A stretch of DNA of 64,000 nucleotides from Bin87 sp965243255 (GTDB lineage: Bacteria; Chloroflexota; Dehalococcoidia; Lucifugimonadales; UBA3495). Positions 8,808-18,878 of the stretch are shown piece after piece. Position 1 is the first letter of the stretch. Every line of letters begins with the position of its first letter. A program made the translations under genes and the position numbers. Location: positions 1,860,001-1,924,000 of the forward strand of contig CBDEUH010000004.1 of the NCBI GenBank assembly GCA_965243255.1. Reading direction: 5' to 3'. The notes beneath the pieces are model-generated. The model was not told the DNA's origin. It saw only the letters and a program-made list of their open reading frames with translations, and did no database searches.

Positions 8808-9701
8808 CTAGATGCTGCGGGTGGCGAGGAGTTCCTCGGGGCTGAGTTCCCGGACGCTGCGGCCGACCATGGGCTCGCCCAGGTCCCGGGAAACGTCGGC
8901 CAGGATCTGGGGGTCGTTGTAGTGGGTAACGGCCTGGACGATGGCGTGTCCGCGGCTGGCCGGGTCGCCGGACTTGAAGATGCCGGAACCGACGAAGACG
9001 CCATCGGCGCCCAGCTGCATCATCAGGGCAGCATCGGCCGGGGTGGCGACACCGCCGGCGGCGAAGTTCACCACGGGCAGGCGGCCTTCCTCGCGGGTCT
9101 GCTGGAGCAGGTCGAGGCTGACGCGGAGGTCGCGGGCTTCGACGACCAGCTCATCGTCGGGCATGGTCTTGAGCTTGCGGATGGCGTCTTGAACCGCGCG
9201 CATGTGGCGGACGGCTTCGACGACGTCGCCGGTGCCGGCTTCGCCCTTGGTGCGGATCATGGCGGCGCCTTCGGAGATGCGGCGCAGGGCTTCGCCCAGG
9301 TCGCGGCAGCCGCAGACGAAGGGGACGGTGAAGTCGTGCTTCCAGACGTGGTGCATCTCGTCGGCCGGGGTGAGGACTTCGGACTCGTCAACGTAGTCAA
9401 CGCCCATGGCCTGGAGTATCTGGGCTTCGACGAAGTGTCCGATGCGGCACTTGGCCATCACCGGGATGCTAACGGCGTCGATGATGTCGGCGATCATTGA
9501 GGGATCGCTCATGCGGGCGACGCCGCCGTCGGCGCGGATATCGGCCGGTACGCGCTCGAGGGCCATGACGGCAACAGCGCCGGCTTCCTGGGCGATGCTG
9601 GCCTGTTCTGGGGTAACCACGTCCATAATCACGCCGCCCTTGAGCATCTGGGCGTGGCCGGATTTAACGGTAAAAGTGCCGGTCAGGATCTCTGCAACCA
9701 T
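8808..9701 (-). CDS. pdxS: Pyridoxal 5'-phosphate synthase subunit PdxS
   Basis: A 297-residue lyase that builds PLP from ribose 5-phosphate, glyceraldehyde 3-phosphate and ammonia in the DXP-independent pathway. The sequence contains GGVIMDVVTPEQA, ALERVPADIR, the MAKCRIGHFVEAQ motif and VNFAAGGVATPADAALMMQLGADGVFVGSGIFKS, all diagnostic. An AGGAGG lies at the right distance before the ATG at 9701. A promoter is visible at 9743-9771. pdxT follows. Confidence 0.97.
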   Translation of the reverse strand: MVAEILTGTFTVKSGHAQMLKGGVIMDVVTPEQASIAQEAGAVAVMALERVPADIRADGGVARMSDPSMIADIIDAVSIPVMAKCRIGHFVEAQILQAMGVDYVDESEVLTPADEMHHVWKHDFTVPFVCGCRDLGEALRRISEGAAMIRTKGEAGTGDVVEAVRHMRAVQDAIRKLKTMPDDELVVEARDLRVSLDLLQQTREEGRLPVVNFAAGGVATPADAALMMQLGADGVFVGSGIFKSGDPASRGHAIVQAVTHYNDPQILADVSRDLGEPMVGRSVRELSPEELLATRSI

Positions 9702-9742
9702 TGCAAGCGCCTCCTAAGTGCTGGCGGGGATGCCGCCATTCC

Positions 9743-9771
9743 ATTATAGCCATCGTTGCCGGGGTAATCAA
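9743..9771 (-). promoter_or_regulatory. Promoter of pdxS-pdxT
   Basis: On the minus strand, TTGATT (9771-9766) and TATAAT (9748-9743) are separated by 17 bp, a near-consensus sigma-70-type promoter. Transcription would start about 35 nt before the pdxS ATG. Confidence 0.7.
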
Positions 9772-9840
9772 TCTTGGGCCGGGGGCCATCGGGCAAGGGA
9801 TGGCGGGTTGTCGGTGACGGGGTTTTGCGGGACAGGGTCA

Positions 9841-10701
9841 TCAGGGTCGGTGGATGACGACGATTGCGGTGGTAACGGTTTTGCCTTCGTGAACGGCGGT
9901 GGCCTCGATGCGGTTGGAGCCGGGCTGCAGGAGGATGACGGCCTGCCACAGGCCCCGCTGGTCGGAAGGCGCCGGGATGATGCCGTTGAGGGATACCCGG
10001 GCTCCCGGCAGAGCGGCGCCGCTGACGGACAGCACCGGGTCAACGATGACGGTGCGGTCCCGGGGCCGGCTGATGGTTACGAAAAGGTCGGGGGGTTCCT
10101 GGGCGTAGGTCAGCTGGAGCAGGCGGCGGGCCTCGCGGTCGGATGCGCCGTCGAAGCTGGTGATTTCGACGATGTTGGCGCCTTCGGCCAGGGGTATGGT
10201 GGCGCTGAAGTTTCCGTCGGCGTCGGCGCGGAGGTCAAGGCTTCGCTCCGGGTTCTCGAAGCTGTCGTAGGCAATTTTCAAGACGGACCAGGGGAGGGTG
10301 GCGCCGTGAATTTCAACCTCCGGAGGGCCGTGGATGACGTCCAGGTTGGCGGGCTGGTCAACGCGGAGGAAGAGACCGGTGGGGGTGGGCGCGGGAGTCG
10401 GCGGCGGCGTGGGAGGCGTCGGCGTCGGCGCCGGGGTGGGCGTGAGCGTGGGCGCCGGGGTCGGCGTGGGCGCTGGCGTGGGCGGCGGCTGGGTTGGGGC
10501 CGGGGTGGGGGTGGGCGTGGGCGCCGGGGTCGGCATGGGCGTTGGCGGCGGCAGCCGGGTGGGAGCGGGGGTTGGCGAAGGGTCGATGCGAGCGGTAATC
10601 AGGGGCCAATCGGGCGCTGCGGGCAGCGCGCGTCCCCATACGGCCAGAAACACCACGACCAGCAGGATGGCGAGGCTGGCTGCTAATATACTCTGGCGCA
10701 A
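9841..10701 (-). CDS. Membrane-anchored Pro/Thr-rich protein with Ig-like domains
   Basis: A 286-residue protein with one N-terminal membrane helix (residues ~5-23). A low-complexity spacer of alternating Pro, Thr and Ala runs over residues ~41-108. Two extracellular domains follow (..FLRVDQPANLDVIHGPPEVEIHGAT.. and ..LFVTISRPRDRTVIVDPVLSVSGAA..). Each resembles the glucodextranase B/bacterial Ig-like pattern (VxGxxxPGxxVxxNG, then GxNxIxxxA). It probably projects a small beta-sandwich module from the membrane. No catalytic residues are recognisable; the function is unknown. Confidence 0.65.
   Translation of the reverse strand: MRQSILAASLAILLVVVFLAVWGRALPAAPDWPLITARIDPSPTPAPTRLPPPTPMPTPAPTPTPTPAPTQPPPTPAPTPTPAPTLTPTPAPTPTPPTPPPTPAPTPTGLFLRVDQPANLDVIHGPPEVEIHGATLPWSVLKIAYDSFENPERSLDLRADADGNFSATIPLAEGANIVEITSFDGASDREARRLLQLTYAQEPPDLFVTISRPRDRTVIVDPVLSVSGAALPGARVSLNGIIPAPSDQRGLWQAVILLQPGSNRIEATAVHEGKTVTTAIVVIHRP
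10379..10578. repeat. Low-complexity Pro/Thr codon repeat inside CDS
   Basis: A run of GGCGTGGG/GGCGCCGGGGT-like units encodes the Pro-Thr-Ala spacer of the surface protein. It is strongly strand-skewed and likely to vary in length by slippage. Confidence 0.7.
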
Positions 10702-10772
10702 AGTGTCAGGCTGCTCGGGGCGGGACGGCTGGGGATGGACTGGCCGTCCGACGTTTGAAGTGGGCGGCGGCG

Positions 10773-11795
10773 TCAGGCGTCGGGCGCGCCCACGGGGAGG
10801 GTGAGGGTGAAGGTAGTGCAGTGGTCGGGCTGGGGAGCGACCACGGAAGTTACGGAGAGTTCGCCGCCGTAGCGATGGGCCAGGGTGCGGCTGATGTAGA
10901 GGCCGAGGCCGGAGGAGGTTTTCTCCTCGCTGCGGCCCATTTCGGGTGTCCAGCCGCGGGTGAACAGGTGGCTGCGGTAGTGAGCGGGGATGCCGGGGCC
11001 ATTGTCGGTAACGTCAACCCGGAAGGTTTCGGACCCGCGGGTGGCGGAAATCTCGATGTAGTCGCCGCCGTAGCGCAGGGCGTTGTCCACGAGGTTGGCG
11101 ATGATGTGCTCCAGGGCGGCGGCGTCGGAATAGACCAGGCCGAACTCCTGGGGTTCGGACCACCAGGCGATATCCTTGCCCTGTTCCATGGCCTGGCCGG
11201 TGTAACGTTCGACGATGCGGCTGACCACGGCGGTGGGTTCCACGGGGTAGGATTCGGCGGGGGCTTCGGGGGTTTCCAGGTTAATCATGACCTGCATGTT
11301 GGCCATCATGAGGCGGAAGGAGGGGGCCTGTTCCTCGATTTCATCCAGGAGTTCGTGCACCACGATGGATACGTCCTCGCCGGTGGCGGCCAGGACGCCG
11401 CGCACCTCGCGGCACTTGCCCAGGATGCGACGCATGGGACGGCCCAAGTCGTGCTGGAAGGTTTCAAACTGCTGCTCGGTGAGGCGGCTCCAGTCGCCCA
11501 CGTCCTGAAAACCGTTGGCATGACGGCGGCGCTGGCCGTCGGTTACGTAGGCTGCGACCGCTAGGGAGAGGCCGATGACCACGCCGGCGATGCCGATGTA
11601 GGCCAGGGGCTCCACGGGCCAGGGCTTGGGGAAAAGCCCGGTGATGGGGAAGAACAGGGAGACGACCATGGCGAGGAGTCCGGCCACGGCCACGGCGAAA
11701 CCGGCGTAGGCCGGCCACGGATGAGCGCCGATGCGGCGGTGGGTAAGGGTTGCCATGCGCTGAGCGGCAATGCGACGTTGGGTAAGGGTTGCCAT
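10773..11795 (-). CDS. Sensor histidine kinase
   Basis: A 340-residue membrane kinase. Two hydrophobic segments lie at residues ~30-50 and ~64-83 with almost no extracellular domain. The probable phospho-acceptor is H115 in FQHDLGRPMRRI, followed by a dimerisation helix pair. The catalytic domain shows the N box NLVDNALRYG, G1 DNGPGIP and G2 SGLGLYISR. It pairs with the response regulator encoded 9 bp upstream. The first 13 residues are a near-duplicate of the next 13 (MATLTQRRIAAQR / MATLTHRRIGAH), so the start could be 11795 or 11756. The stimulus is unknown. Confidence 0.88.
   Translation of the reverse strand: MATLTQRRIAAQRMATLTHRRIGAHPWPAYAGFAVAVAGLLAMVVSLFFPITGLFPKPWPVEPLAYIGIAGVVIGLSLAVAAYVTDGQRRRHANGFQDVGDWSRLTEQQFETFQHDLGRPMRRILGKCREVRGVLAATGEDVSIVVHELLDEIEEQAPSFRLMMANMQVMINLETPEAPAESYPVEPTAVVSRIVERYTGQAMEQGKDIAWWSEPQEFGLVYSDAAALEHIIANLVDNALRYGGDYIEISATRGSETFRVDVTDNGPGIPAHYRSHLFTRGWTPEMGRSEEKTSSGLGLYISRTLAHRYGGELSVTSVVAPQPDHCTTFTLTLPVGAPDA
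11717..11795 (-). repeat. 39-bp tandem duplication at the histidine kinase start
   Basis: The unit beginning ATGGCAACCCTTACCCA occurs twice, starting at 11795 and at 11756 on the minus strand, with a few mismatches. Both copies carry an in-frame ATG, which doubles the possible start sites. Confidence 0.75.
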
Positions 11796-11804
11796 GCTGG
11801 GCGG

Positions 11805-12587
11805 TTACTCCCGGGGCGGCAGCAGCCGATAGCCCCGGTCGCGGACGCTGACGATGAAGTCGTTGGCGCCCAGGGGCTGTTCGAGGGCCCGCCCCATAGC
11901 GACCTTGATCTCGCGGATGCGGACGCGCAAGGAGGCACGGGTGTCGTCGCCTTCCAAGTAGCGCTCCAGGCGGTCGAAGGGAACCACGTTGCCGGGGCTG
12001 CGATACCAGGCCTGGGCCAGTTCGCGCAGGATTTCGAAGCGGCGGCCACGCACGTCGTTGACGGCGGCCAGCTGTCCGTCGGAGTACTTGATGAGGACGG
12101 CGCCGGCGTCGGCATCGAGGACGATGCGGCTGCCGATGGCGATGGTTTCGGGTTCGGCGCCGACGAGGCGACGGATGCGCAGGGCGACCTCTTCGGGGGA
12201 GGCCAGCTTGTCGATGAACTCGACGGGGGCTTCGACCTGCAAGGCGCTGCGGGCGACGGTGTCGCGCTCGACGCCGTGGCTGTACTGGGTGAACATCAGC
12301 ACGGGGAGGTGGGGGCGGTCGGCGACGATGCGCTTGAGGAGGTCGAGGCCCTTGAAGTGGTCGTCGCGGTACTCGCCGAGGCGGACGTCGAGGATGACGC
12401 CGTCGGGCAGGCTCTCTTCGATCTCACCCAGGGCGGCCCAGAGCATATCGTCGGCGGAGCCATGGTCTTCCTTGCTGACGACGCGGGTGCTCCAGCCTTC
12501 ATCTTCCAGGCGGCGGCAGACCGCCCGGACGATGGCGGAGGTCGCCTCGTCGTCAACAACGAGGATATTGCCGGAGCGTGGAGGCAT
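11805..12587 (-). CDS. OmpR/PhoB-type response regulator
   Basis: A 260-residue two-domain regulator; the ATG at 12587 precedes PPRSGNILVVDDEA. The receiver domain has the acidic pair D12/D13 and the probable phosphorylation site D67 (GVILDVRLG). The receiver is longer than usual between D67 and the FIDKLASPEE Lys. The C-terminal part (from ~165) has the winged-helix pattern (FEILRELAQAW..VVPFDRLERYL..LRVRIREIKVAMGRAL) ending in RGYRLLPP, as in OmpR-type DNA-binding domains. It is followed by its kinase and starts 12 bp after rho. Confidence 0.9.
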   Translation of the reverse strand: MPPRSGNILVVDDEATSAIVRAVCRRLEDEGWSTRVVSKEDHGSADDMLWAALGEIEESLPDGVILDVRLGEYRDDHFKGLDLLKRIVADRPHLPVLMFTQYSHGVERDTVARSALQVEAPVEFIDKLASPEEVALRIRRLVGAEPETIAIGSRIVLDADAGAVLIKYSDGQLAAVNDVRGRRFEILRELAQAWYRSPGNVVPFDRLERYLEGDDTRASLRVRIREIKVAMGRALEQPLGANDFIVSVRDRGYRLLPPRE

Positions 12588-12598
12588 CGCGAGGGTGG

Positions 12599-14038
<1,440 letters not shown>

Positions 14039-14042
14039 ATCG

Positions 14043-14702
14043 TCAGCCTCCGGAAGCTTGCTGCCAGTCTCGCAGGAAACTTGCCAGACCGGCGTCGGTC
14101 AGTGGGTGTTTGATCATCTGCATGAGTACGTTGTAGGGGATGGTGGAGATGTGGGCGCCGGCCTGGGCGGCGGTAACGCAGTGTCGGGCGCCGCGGATGC
14201 TGGCGGCCATTACCATGGTCTCCACGTTCTGCTGGCGGTACACGTCGGCGATGTCGCGGACCAGGGCCATGCCATCCTGGCCGATGTCGTCGAGGCGGCC
14301 GACGAAGGGGCTGACCACGGTGCTGCCGGCGTTGGCGCCGAGCAGGGCCTGGTTGACGGTGAACACCAGGGTTTGGTTGATCTGGATGCCGTCGCGGGCG
14401 AGGACGCTGATGGCCTTGAAGCCCTCTTCGGTGCTGGGGATTTTGACCCAGGGGTTGGGGATCCACTCGGCGATGTCGCGGCCCTCGGCGATCATGCCGT
14501 CGGCATCGGTGCTGACGACTTCGACGGAGATGGGGCCGTCGATGATGTCGGCGATCTCCTGAACAGCGGCGCGGTAGCCGGCGGAGCCGCCGATGCCTTC
14601 TTTGGCGGCCAGGGAGGGGTTGGTGGTGATGCCGGAGATGACGCCCAGCTGGGCGCCCTGTCGGATTTCGTCGATGTTGGCGGTGTCCAGAAACAGTTTC
14701 AT
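14043..14702 (-). CDS. fsa: Fructose-6-phosphate aldolase / transaldolase
   Basis: A 219-residue short transaldolase-family enzyme. It starts MKLFLDTANIDEIRQ, contains GITTNPSL, and the Schiff-base Lys lies in VKIPSTEEGFKAI. The C-terminus ISTIPYNVLMQMIKHPLTD is typical of the small (TalC/FSA) subfamily. Whether it works as a transaldolase (pentose phosphate pathway) or as a fructose-6-phosphate aldolase cannot be told from sequence alone. It lies 4 bp before rho on the minus strand. Confidence 0.9.
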   Translation of the reverse strand: MKLFLDTANIDEIRQGAQLGVISGITTNPSLAAKEGIGGSAGYRAAVQEIADIIDGPISVEVVSTDADGMIAEGRDIAEWIPNPWVKIPSTEEGFKAISVLARDGIQINQTLVFTVNQALLGANAGSTVVSPFVGRLDDIGQDGMALVRDIADVYRQQNVETMVMAASIRGARHCVTAAQAGAHISTIPYNVLMQMIKHPLTDAGLASFLRDWQQASGG

Positions 14703-14812
14703 TGCTGTATTCCTCCTGGGCCGGCGGCTCGTTCCCTGGGTGGAGGAGCGCGGAGGCGCTGGAAGTATTCCGGATAAGCGGAACGCAGGAATGGGGCAGG
14801 GGCGTTACCCTA

Positions 14813-14845
14813 ACCCCGGCCCTCTCTCGTGGAGGGAGAGGGGGA
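14813..14845. repeat. Intergenic inverted repeat (CCCTCTC/GAGAGGG)
   Basis: In the pyrG-fsa gap a palindrome CCCTCTC..GAGAGGG (14820-14842) follows CCCTAACCCCGG. This form of repeat is commonly scattered in bacterial intergenic DNA. It can fold into a hairpin but lacks a convincing T-run. Confidence 0.5.
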
Positions 14846-14851
14846 TTTCGG

Positions 14852-16507
14852 TTAATGGGTAGAGAAGGACCACCAGCCGGGGCGGTTGAAGGGGAGCTGT
14901 TTGCCCTCGCGGACGGTCTTTTGGGCCTGTCCCATGAGCGCGCAGAAGAGCGGATGGGGACGGTTGGGGCGGGATTGAAACTCGGGATGGAACTGCACGC
15001 CGACCATGAAGGGGTGGTCGGGAATCTCGGCGGCCTCCACCAGTTCACCGTCGGGGGAGAGGCCGCTCATCACCATGCCGGAGGATTCCAGGGACTCGCG
15101 GTAGTTGTTGTTGACCTCGTAGCGGTGGCGGTGGCGTTCCATGATCAGGTCGGGGCCGTAAGCCTGGGCCATGCGGGTGTTGGACTGGGGAAGGCAGGGA
15201 TACTGTCCGAGGCGCATGGTGCCGCCCAGGTCGGTGATGCTGCGCTGGCCGTGCATGATGTCGATGACGGGGTGCTCGCAGTCGGGGTCTAGCTCGGAGG
15301 AGTTGGCGCGTTTGAGGCCGGTAACGTCGCGGGCCCAGTCAATGACCATGACCTGCATACCCAGGCAGAGGCCGAGGTAGGGGACGCCCCTGTCGCGGGC
15401 GTAGCGGCTGGTATCGACCATGCCCTCCACGCCGCGGGGGCCGAATCCGCCGGGGACGACGATGCCGCAGACGTCGCTGAGGTGGGCATCGGGGCCGTCG
15501 CGCTCGACCGCCTCGGAGTGCACCCAGCGGACCTCGGCCTTGAGGCCGCAGGAGGCGGCGGCGTGGCGCAGGGCTTCGCGCACGGACATGTAGGAGTCAG
15601 GATATTCCACGTATTTGCCGACGATGGCGATGGGGACGGCCTGCTCGGCGGCGTTCATGCGGTGAACCAGGTCGTACCACTCGGCGAGCTCCAGCCGTCC
15701 GTCCAGGGCCAGGGACTGGGAGAGGAACCGACCCAATCCGAACTGTTCCATGATGAGGGGGACTTCGTACACGTTGCCGACGGTGGGCATGGGGAAGACG
15801 GCTTCGGATTCCACGTCGCAGAAGAGGGAAAGCTTTTCCTGGATGCTGCCGGTCATTTCGGTGTCGCTGCGGCAGATGAGGGCGTCGGGCTGGATGCCGA
15901 TGCTGCGCAGCTCTTTTACGCTGTGCTGGGTGGGCTTGGTTTTGAGTTCTTCGGAGGCGGAGATGTAGGGCAGCAGGGTGAGGTGGATGTAGAAGACGTT
16001 GTTGCGTCCCACGGCGTTGCGCATCTGCCGGATGGCTTCGAGGAAGGGCAGGCCCTCGATGTCGCCCACGGTGCCGCCGACTTCGACGACGACCACGTCG
16101 GCGTTGGATTTCTGGGCCAGGCTGATCAAGCGGTCCTTGATTTCGTTGGTGAGATGGGGCACGGTCTGGATGGTGCCGCCGAGGAAGTCGCCGCGGCGTT
16201 CGCGGGTGATGAGTTCCAGGTAGGTTTGGCCGGCGGTTACGTTGCTGTCGCGGGTGAGTTCGACGTCGATGAAACGCTCGTAGTGGCCGAGGTCGAGGTC
16301 GGTTTCGCCGCCGTCCTTGGTGACGAAGACCTCGCCATGCTGGTAGGGGGACATGGTGCCCGGGTCAACGTTGAGGTAGGGGTCGAGCTTGATGACGGTA
16401 ACGGAAAGCCCCTGGCTTTTGAGGATGCGCCCGATGGAGGCGACGCAGATGCCCTTGCCGATGGAGCTAACCACGCCCCCGGTCACGAAGATGTACTTAG
16501 TGGGCAT
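14852..16507 (-). CDS. pyrG: CTP synthase
   Basis: A 551-residue enzyme that aminates UTP to CTP. The N-terminal synthetase domain begins MPTKYIFVTGGVVSSIGKG (P-loop) and contains DPYLNVDPGTMSPYQHGEVFVTKDGGETDLDLGHYERF. The C-terminal glutaminase domain has the nucleophile Cys in GLCLGMQ and the His-Glu pair in GVQFHPEF. The ATG at 16507 is preferred over an in-frame TTG 9 bp upstream because of family conservation. Confidence 0.97.
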   Translation of the reverse strand: MPTKYIFVTGGVVSSIGKGICVASIGRILKSQGLSVTVIKLDPYLNVDPGTMSPYQHGEVFVTKDGGETDLDLGHYERFIDVELTRDSNVTAGQTYLELITRERRGDFLGGTIQTVPHLTNEIKDRLISLAQKSNADVVVVEVGGTVGDIEGLPFLEAIRQMRNAVGRNNVFYIHLTLLPYISASEELKTKPTQHSVKELRSIGIQPDALICRSDTEMTGSIQEKLSLFCDVESEAVFPMPTVGNVYEVPLIMEQFGLGRFLSQSLALDGRLELAEWYDLVHRMNAAEQAVPIAIVGKYVEYPDSYMSVREALRHAAASCGLKAEVRWVHSEAVERDGPDAHLSDVCGIVVPGGFGPRGVEGMVDTSRYARDRGVPYLGLCLGMQVMVIDWARDVTGLKRANSSELDPDCEHPVIDIMHGQRSITDLGGTMRLGQYPCLPQSNTRMAQAYGPDLIMERHRHRYEVNNNYRESLESSGMVMSGLSPDGELVEAAEIPDHPFMVGVQFHPEFQSRPNRPHPLFCALMGQAQKTVREGKQLPFNRPGWWSFSTH

Positions 16508-16631
16508 AGAAATCAAACAAATGCGACGGCCTGAAGCGGCCCGGATAGCCGGGAATGGATGCCGTTGACAGTAAGGGGGACGATGTCATGTTACAACGGG
16601 GCGGCGCGGCGCGTCAAGCAGGTTGGAGGGT

Positions 16632-16682
16632 GTGGATTGGGGCTTTCGCGGGAGTGTCGGCAGCAGGGGCGGGAATGACGGA
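16632..16682. repeat. Degenerate copy of dispersed palindromic repeat
   Basis: The text TGGATTGGGGCTTTCGCGGG (16632) resembles the TGGATTCCCGCTTTCGCGGG element at 61828 but the left arm has decayed. A second GCGGGAATGACGG arm follows at 16670. The 225-bp pyrG-16733 gap holds nothing else I can name. Confidence 0.5.
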
Positions 16683-16732
16683 GATGGAGGGCGGGAGTTG
16701 CGTTAGAACGTGGTAAACTAGCCGCCACTATT

Positions 16733-18856
16733 ATGCCTGGCGGGCCGGATTACAGGGCCGGCTGCGTGGCAACAGGTTGGTCTATGGTTCCCCCAGATGC
16801 TCTTTTTGGCGTGATTCCCGTTTGGGTCGGCGTGTACGCGCTGACCGCTATCATCTTTGCGGTGGCCGGCTACGCGGTCTATTACCGAGTCTTCCGGCTG
16901 GTGCTGCAGGGAACGGCCACCGCCCGGTTCGACCGTCCGCTGACGCGGCTGGTGGGCGCGGCGGCCATCGTGCTGGGACAGCGCAAGGTGCTGCAGCGGG
17001 TGGGGCGGACGGACCCGCGCTCGCGGCGCATCGACCTGGCCGGCATCGGCCACGCGACCATCTTCTGGGGGTTTCTGTCCTTCAGCCTGTCCTATCTGAT
17101 TTTCATATTTGGCGGGTCGATATGGCATCCGCTGGGGGAGACCATCCTGACCAAGACCGGCGTGCTAGTGTACAGCATCTACCTGGAAGTTTTGGCGGTG
17201 CTGGTGCTGGCGGCGCTGGTGTGGGCGCTGGCGCGTCGCTGGATTGCGCAGCCGCATCGGCTGAGCTTTGACCTGACGCGCAAGGGCGAGTCGGTGGTCA
17301 TCGTCGGGTTGACGGCCGGACTGATGATAGCCACGCTGCTGGTGCATTCCTTCTACGTGGCCGGCGAAGGGCACGGGCCGGAGTCGGACGTAATCATCGG
17401 CGGCGTCATCGGCGGCTGGTTCGCCGGCATGGGGCTGTCGGCCGGCGCGGCGGGCGCGCTGCAGGCGACGTTCTGGTGGATTCACCTGCTGATCATCCTG
17501 GGGTTCGGGCTGTACATTCCGTTCTCCAAGCACATCCACATGGTGGCCGCGCCGGTGAACGCCTTCTTCCGCAACCTGGAGCCGCGGGGTGGGCTGCAAA
17601 TTCCGCTGATTGACTTGGAGAGCATGGATGAGGACGCGCGGTTCGGGGCGTCGCGGGTGCAGGACTTCACCTGGCGGCAGCTGCTGGACGGGTACGCCTG
17701 CGCGGTGTGCGGACGCTGCACCGACGCCTGCCCGGCCAACACCACGGGCAAGATTCTGTCGCCGATGCACATCGTGGAGAACCTGAAGGAGCACATGATT
17801 GCCATCGGCCACCAGGGGCCTCGGGACGCCACCCACGTGGAGCCGCTGCCGCTGATTGACGGGGCGATTCCGGAGCAGGCCATCTGGGACTGCGTGTCCT
17901 GCGGGGCGTGCATGGAGGAGTGTCCGGTGGTGGTGGAGCACGTGCCCACCATCATGGATATGCGCCGCAGCCTGGTGCTGGAGGAGTCGCGCATTCCCGA
18001 AACGGGGATGAACGCGCTGCTGAGCATGGAGCAGCGGGGGCATCCGTGGCGCGGCACGACGTTCGCCCGCACGGACTGGGCCGAGGGGCTGGACGTGCCG
18101 ACCATTGCGGAAAAGCCCGACGCCGAGGTGCTGTTCTGGGTGGGCTGCACCGCCGCGTTGGAGCAGCGGAGCCAGGGCATCGCGCGCTCGATGGTCAAGG
18201 TGCTGAAGTCGGCCGGGGTGGACTTCGCCATCCTGGGCGAGGAAGAATCGTGCAGCGGCGACCCGGCGCGGCGGATGGGCAACGAGTACCTGTACCAGAT
18301 GCTGGCGCAGCAGAACGTTGAGGTGATGAACAGCTACAACATCAAGACGGTGGTTACCATCTGTCCGCACTGTTTCAACACCATCCGCAACGAGTATCCG
18401 CAGTTCGGCGGGAACTACGAAGTGCTGCACTACAGTCAGTTTGTGGACGGGCTGATCAAGGAGGGGCGAGTCAAGCCGGTGAAGATGATGGACGTGTCGG
18501 TGGCGTACCACGACTCGTGCTTCCTGGGCCGGCACAACGGGGTGTACGACGAGCCGCGCAACGTGGCCAAGGCCATCCCCGGCCTGACGCTGCTGGAGAT
18601 GACGCCGCACTGTCGGGAGCGCGGGTTCTGCTGCGGGGCCGGCGGCGGCCACATGTGGATTGAGGAGAGCCAGGGCGAGCGCATCAACCACGTGCGAACG
18701 GACCACTTCCTGGAAACGGGCGCGGACACCGTGGCGGTGTCGTGTCCGTTCTGCCTGCAGATGATGACCGAGGGGATACAGTCCAAAGGCGAGGCGGACG
18801 TGAAGGAGGCGCGGGACGTGCTGGAGATCCTGGCGGACAGCCTGGGCGACGACTGA
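16733..18856 (+). CDS. Membrane-anchored (Fe-S)-binding oxidoreductase, HdrD/NarI-like fusion
   Basis: A 707-residue protein. The first ~270 residues hold about five or six membrane helices of the nitrate-reductase gamma/HdrE type. A ferredoxin-like domain follows with two 4Fe-4S motifs, CAVCGRCTDACP (from C323) and CVSCGACMEECP (from C387). Then come two cysteine-rich CCG domains (~468-560 and ~590-690; HDSCFLGRHN.. and RGFCCGAGGGHMW), as in HdrD/GlpC. It probably passes electrons between the quinone pool and a soluble partner. The start could also be the ATG at 16784. It is divergent from pyrG; the partner is not in the window. Confidence 0.85.
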   Translation: MPGGPDYRAGCVATGWSMVPPDALFGVIPVWVGVYALTAIIFAVAGYAVYYRVFRLVLQGTATARFDRPLTRLVGAAAIVLGQRKVLQRVGRTDPRSRRIDLAGIGHATIFWGFLSFSLSYLIFIFGGSIWHPLGETILTKTGVLVYSIYLEVLAVLVLAALVWALARRWIAQPHRLSFDLTRKGESVVIVGLTAGLMIATLLVHSFYVAGEGHGPESDVIIGGVIGGWFAGMGLSAGAAGALQATFWWIHLLIILGFGLYIPFSKHIHMVAAPVNAFFRNLEPRGGLQIPLIDLESMDEDARFGASRVQDFTWRQLLDGYACAVCGRCTDACPANTTGKILSPMHIVENLKEHMIAIGHQGPRDATHVEPLPLIDGAIPEQAIWDCVSCGACMEECPVVVEHVPTIMDMRRSLVLEESRIPETGMNALLSMEQRGHPWRGTTFARTDWAEGLDVPTIAEKPDAEVLFWVGCTAALEQRSQGIARSMVKVLKSAGVDFAILGEEESCSGDPARRMGNEYLYQMLAQQNVEVMNSYNIKTVVTICPHCFNTIRNEYPQFGGNYEVLHYSQFVDGLIKEGRVKPVKMMDVSVAYHDSCFLGRHNGVYDEPRNVAKAIPGLTLLEMTPHCRERGFCCGAGGGHMWIEESQGERINHVRTDHFLETGADTVAVSCPFCLQMMTEGIQSKGEADVKEARDVLEILADSLGDD

Positions 18857-18878
18857 CGGCGGCGGGGAGCATACCGCC

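Noticed and set aside
10379..10578. CRISPR-like or minisatellite array
   Set aside because: No equal-length spacers; it encodes a Pro-Thr spacer in a protein.
14820..14842. Terminator for pyrG
   Set aside because: The hairpin is good but no T-run follows on either strand.
16565..16600. TTGACA at ~16573 as a promoter for the Hdr-like gene
   Set aside because: No acceptable -10 at 16-18 bp.
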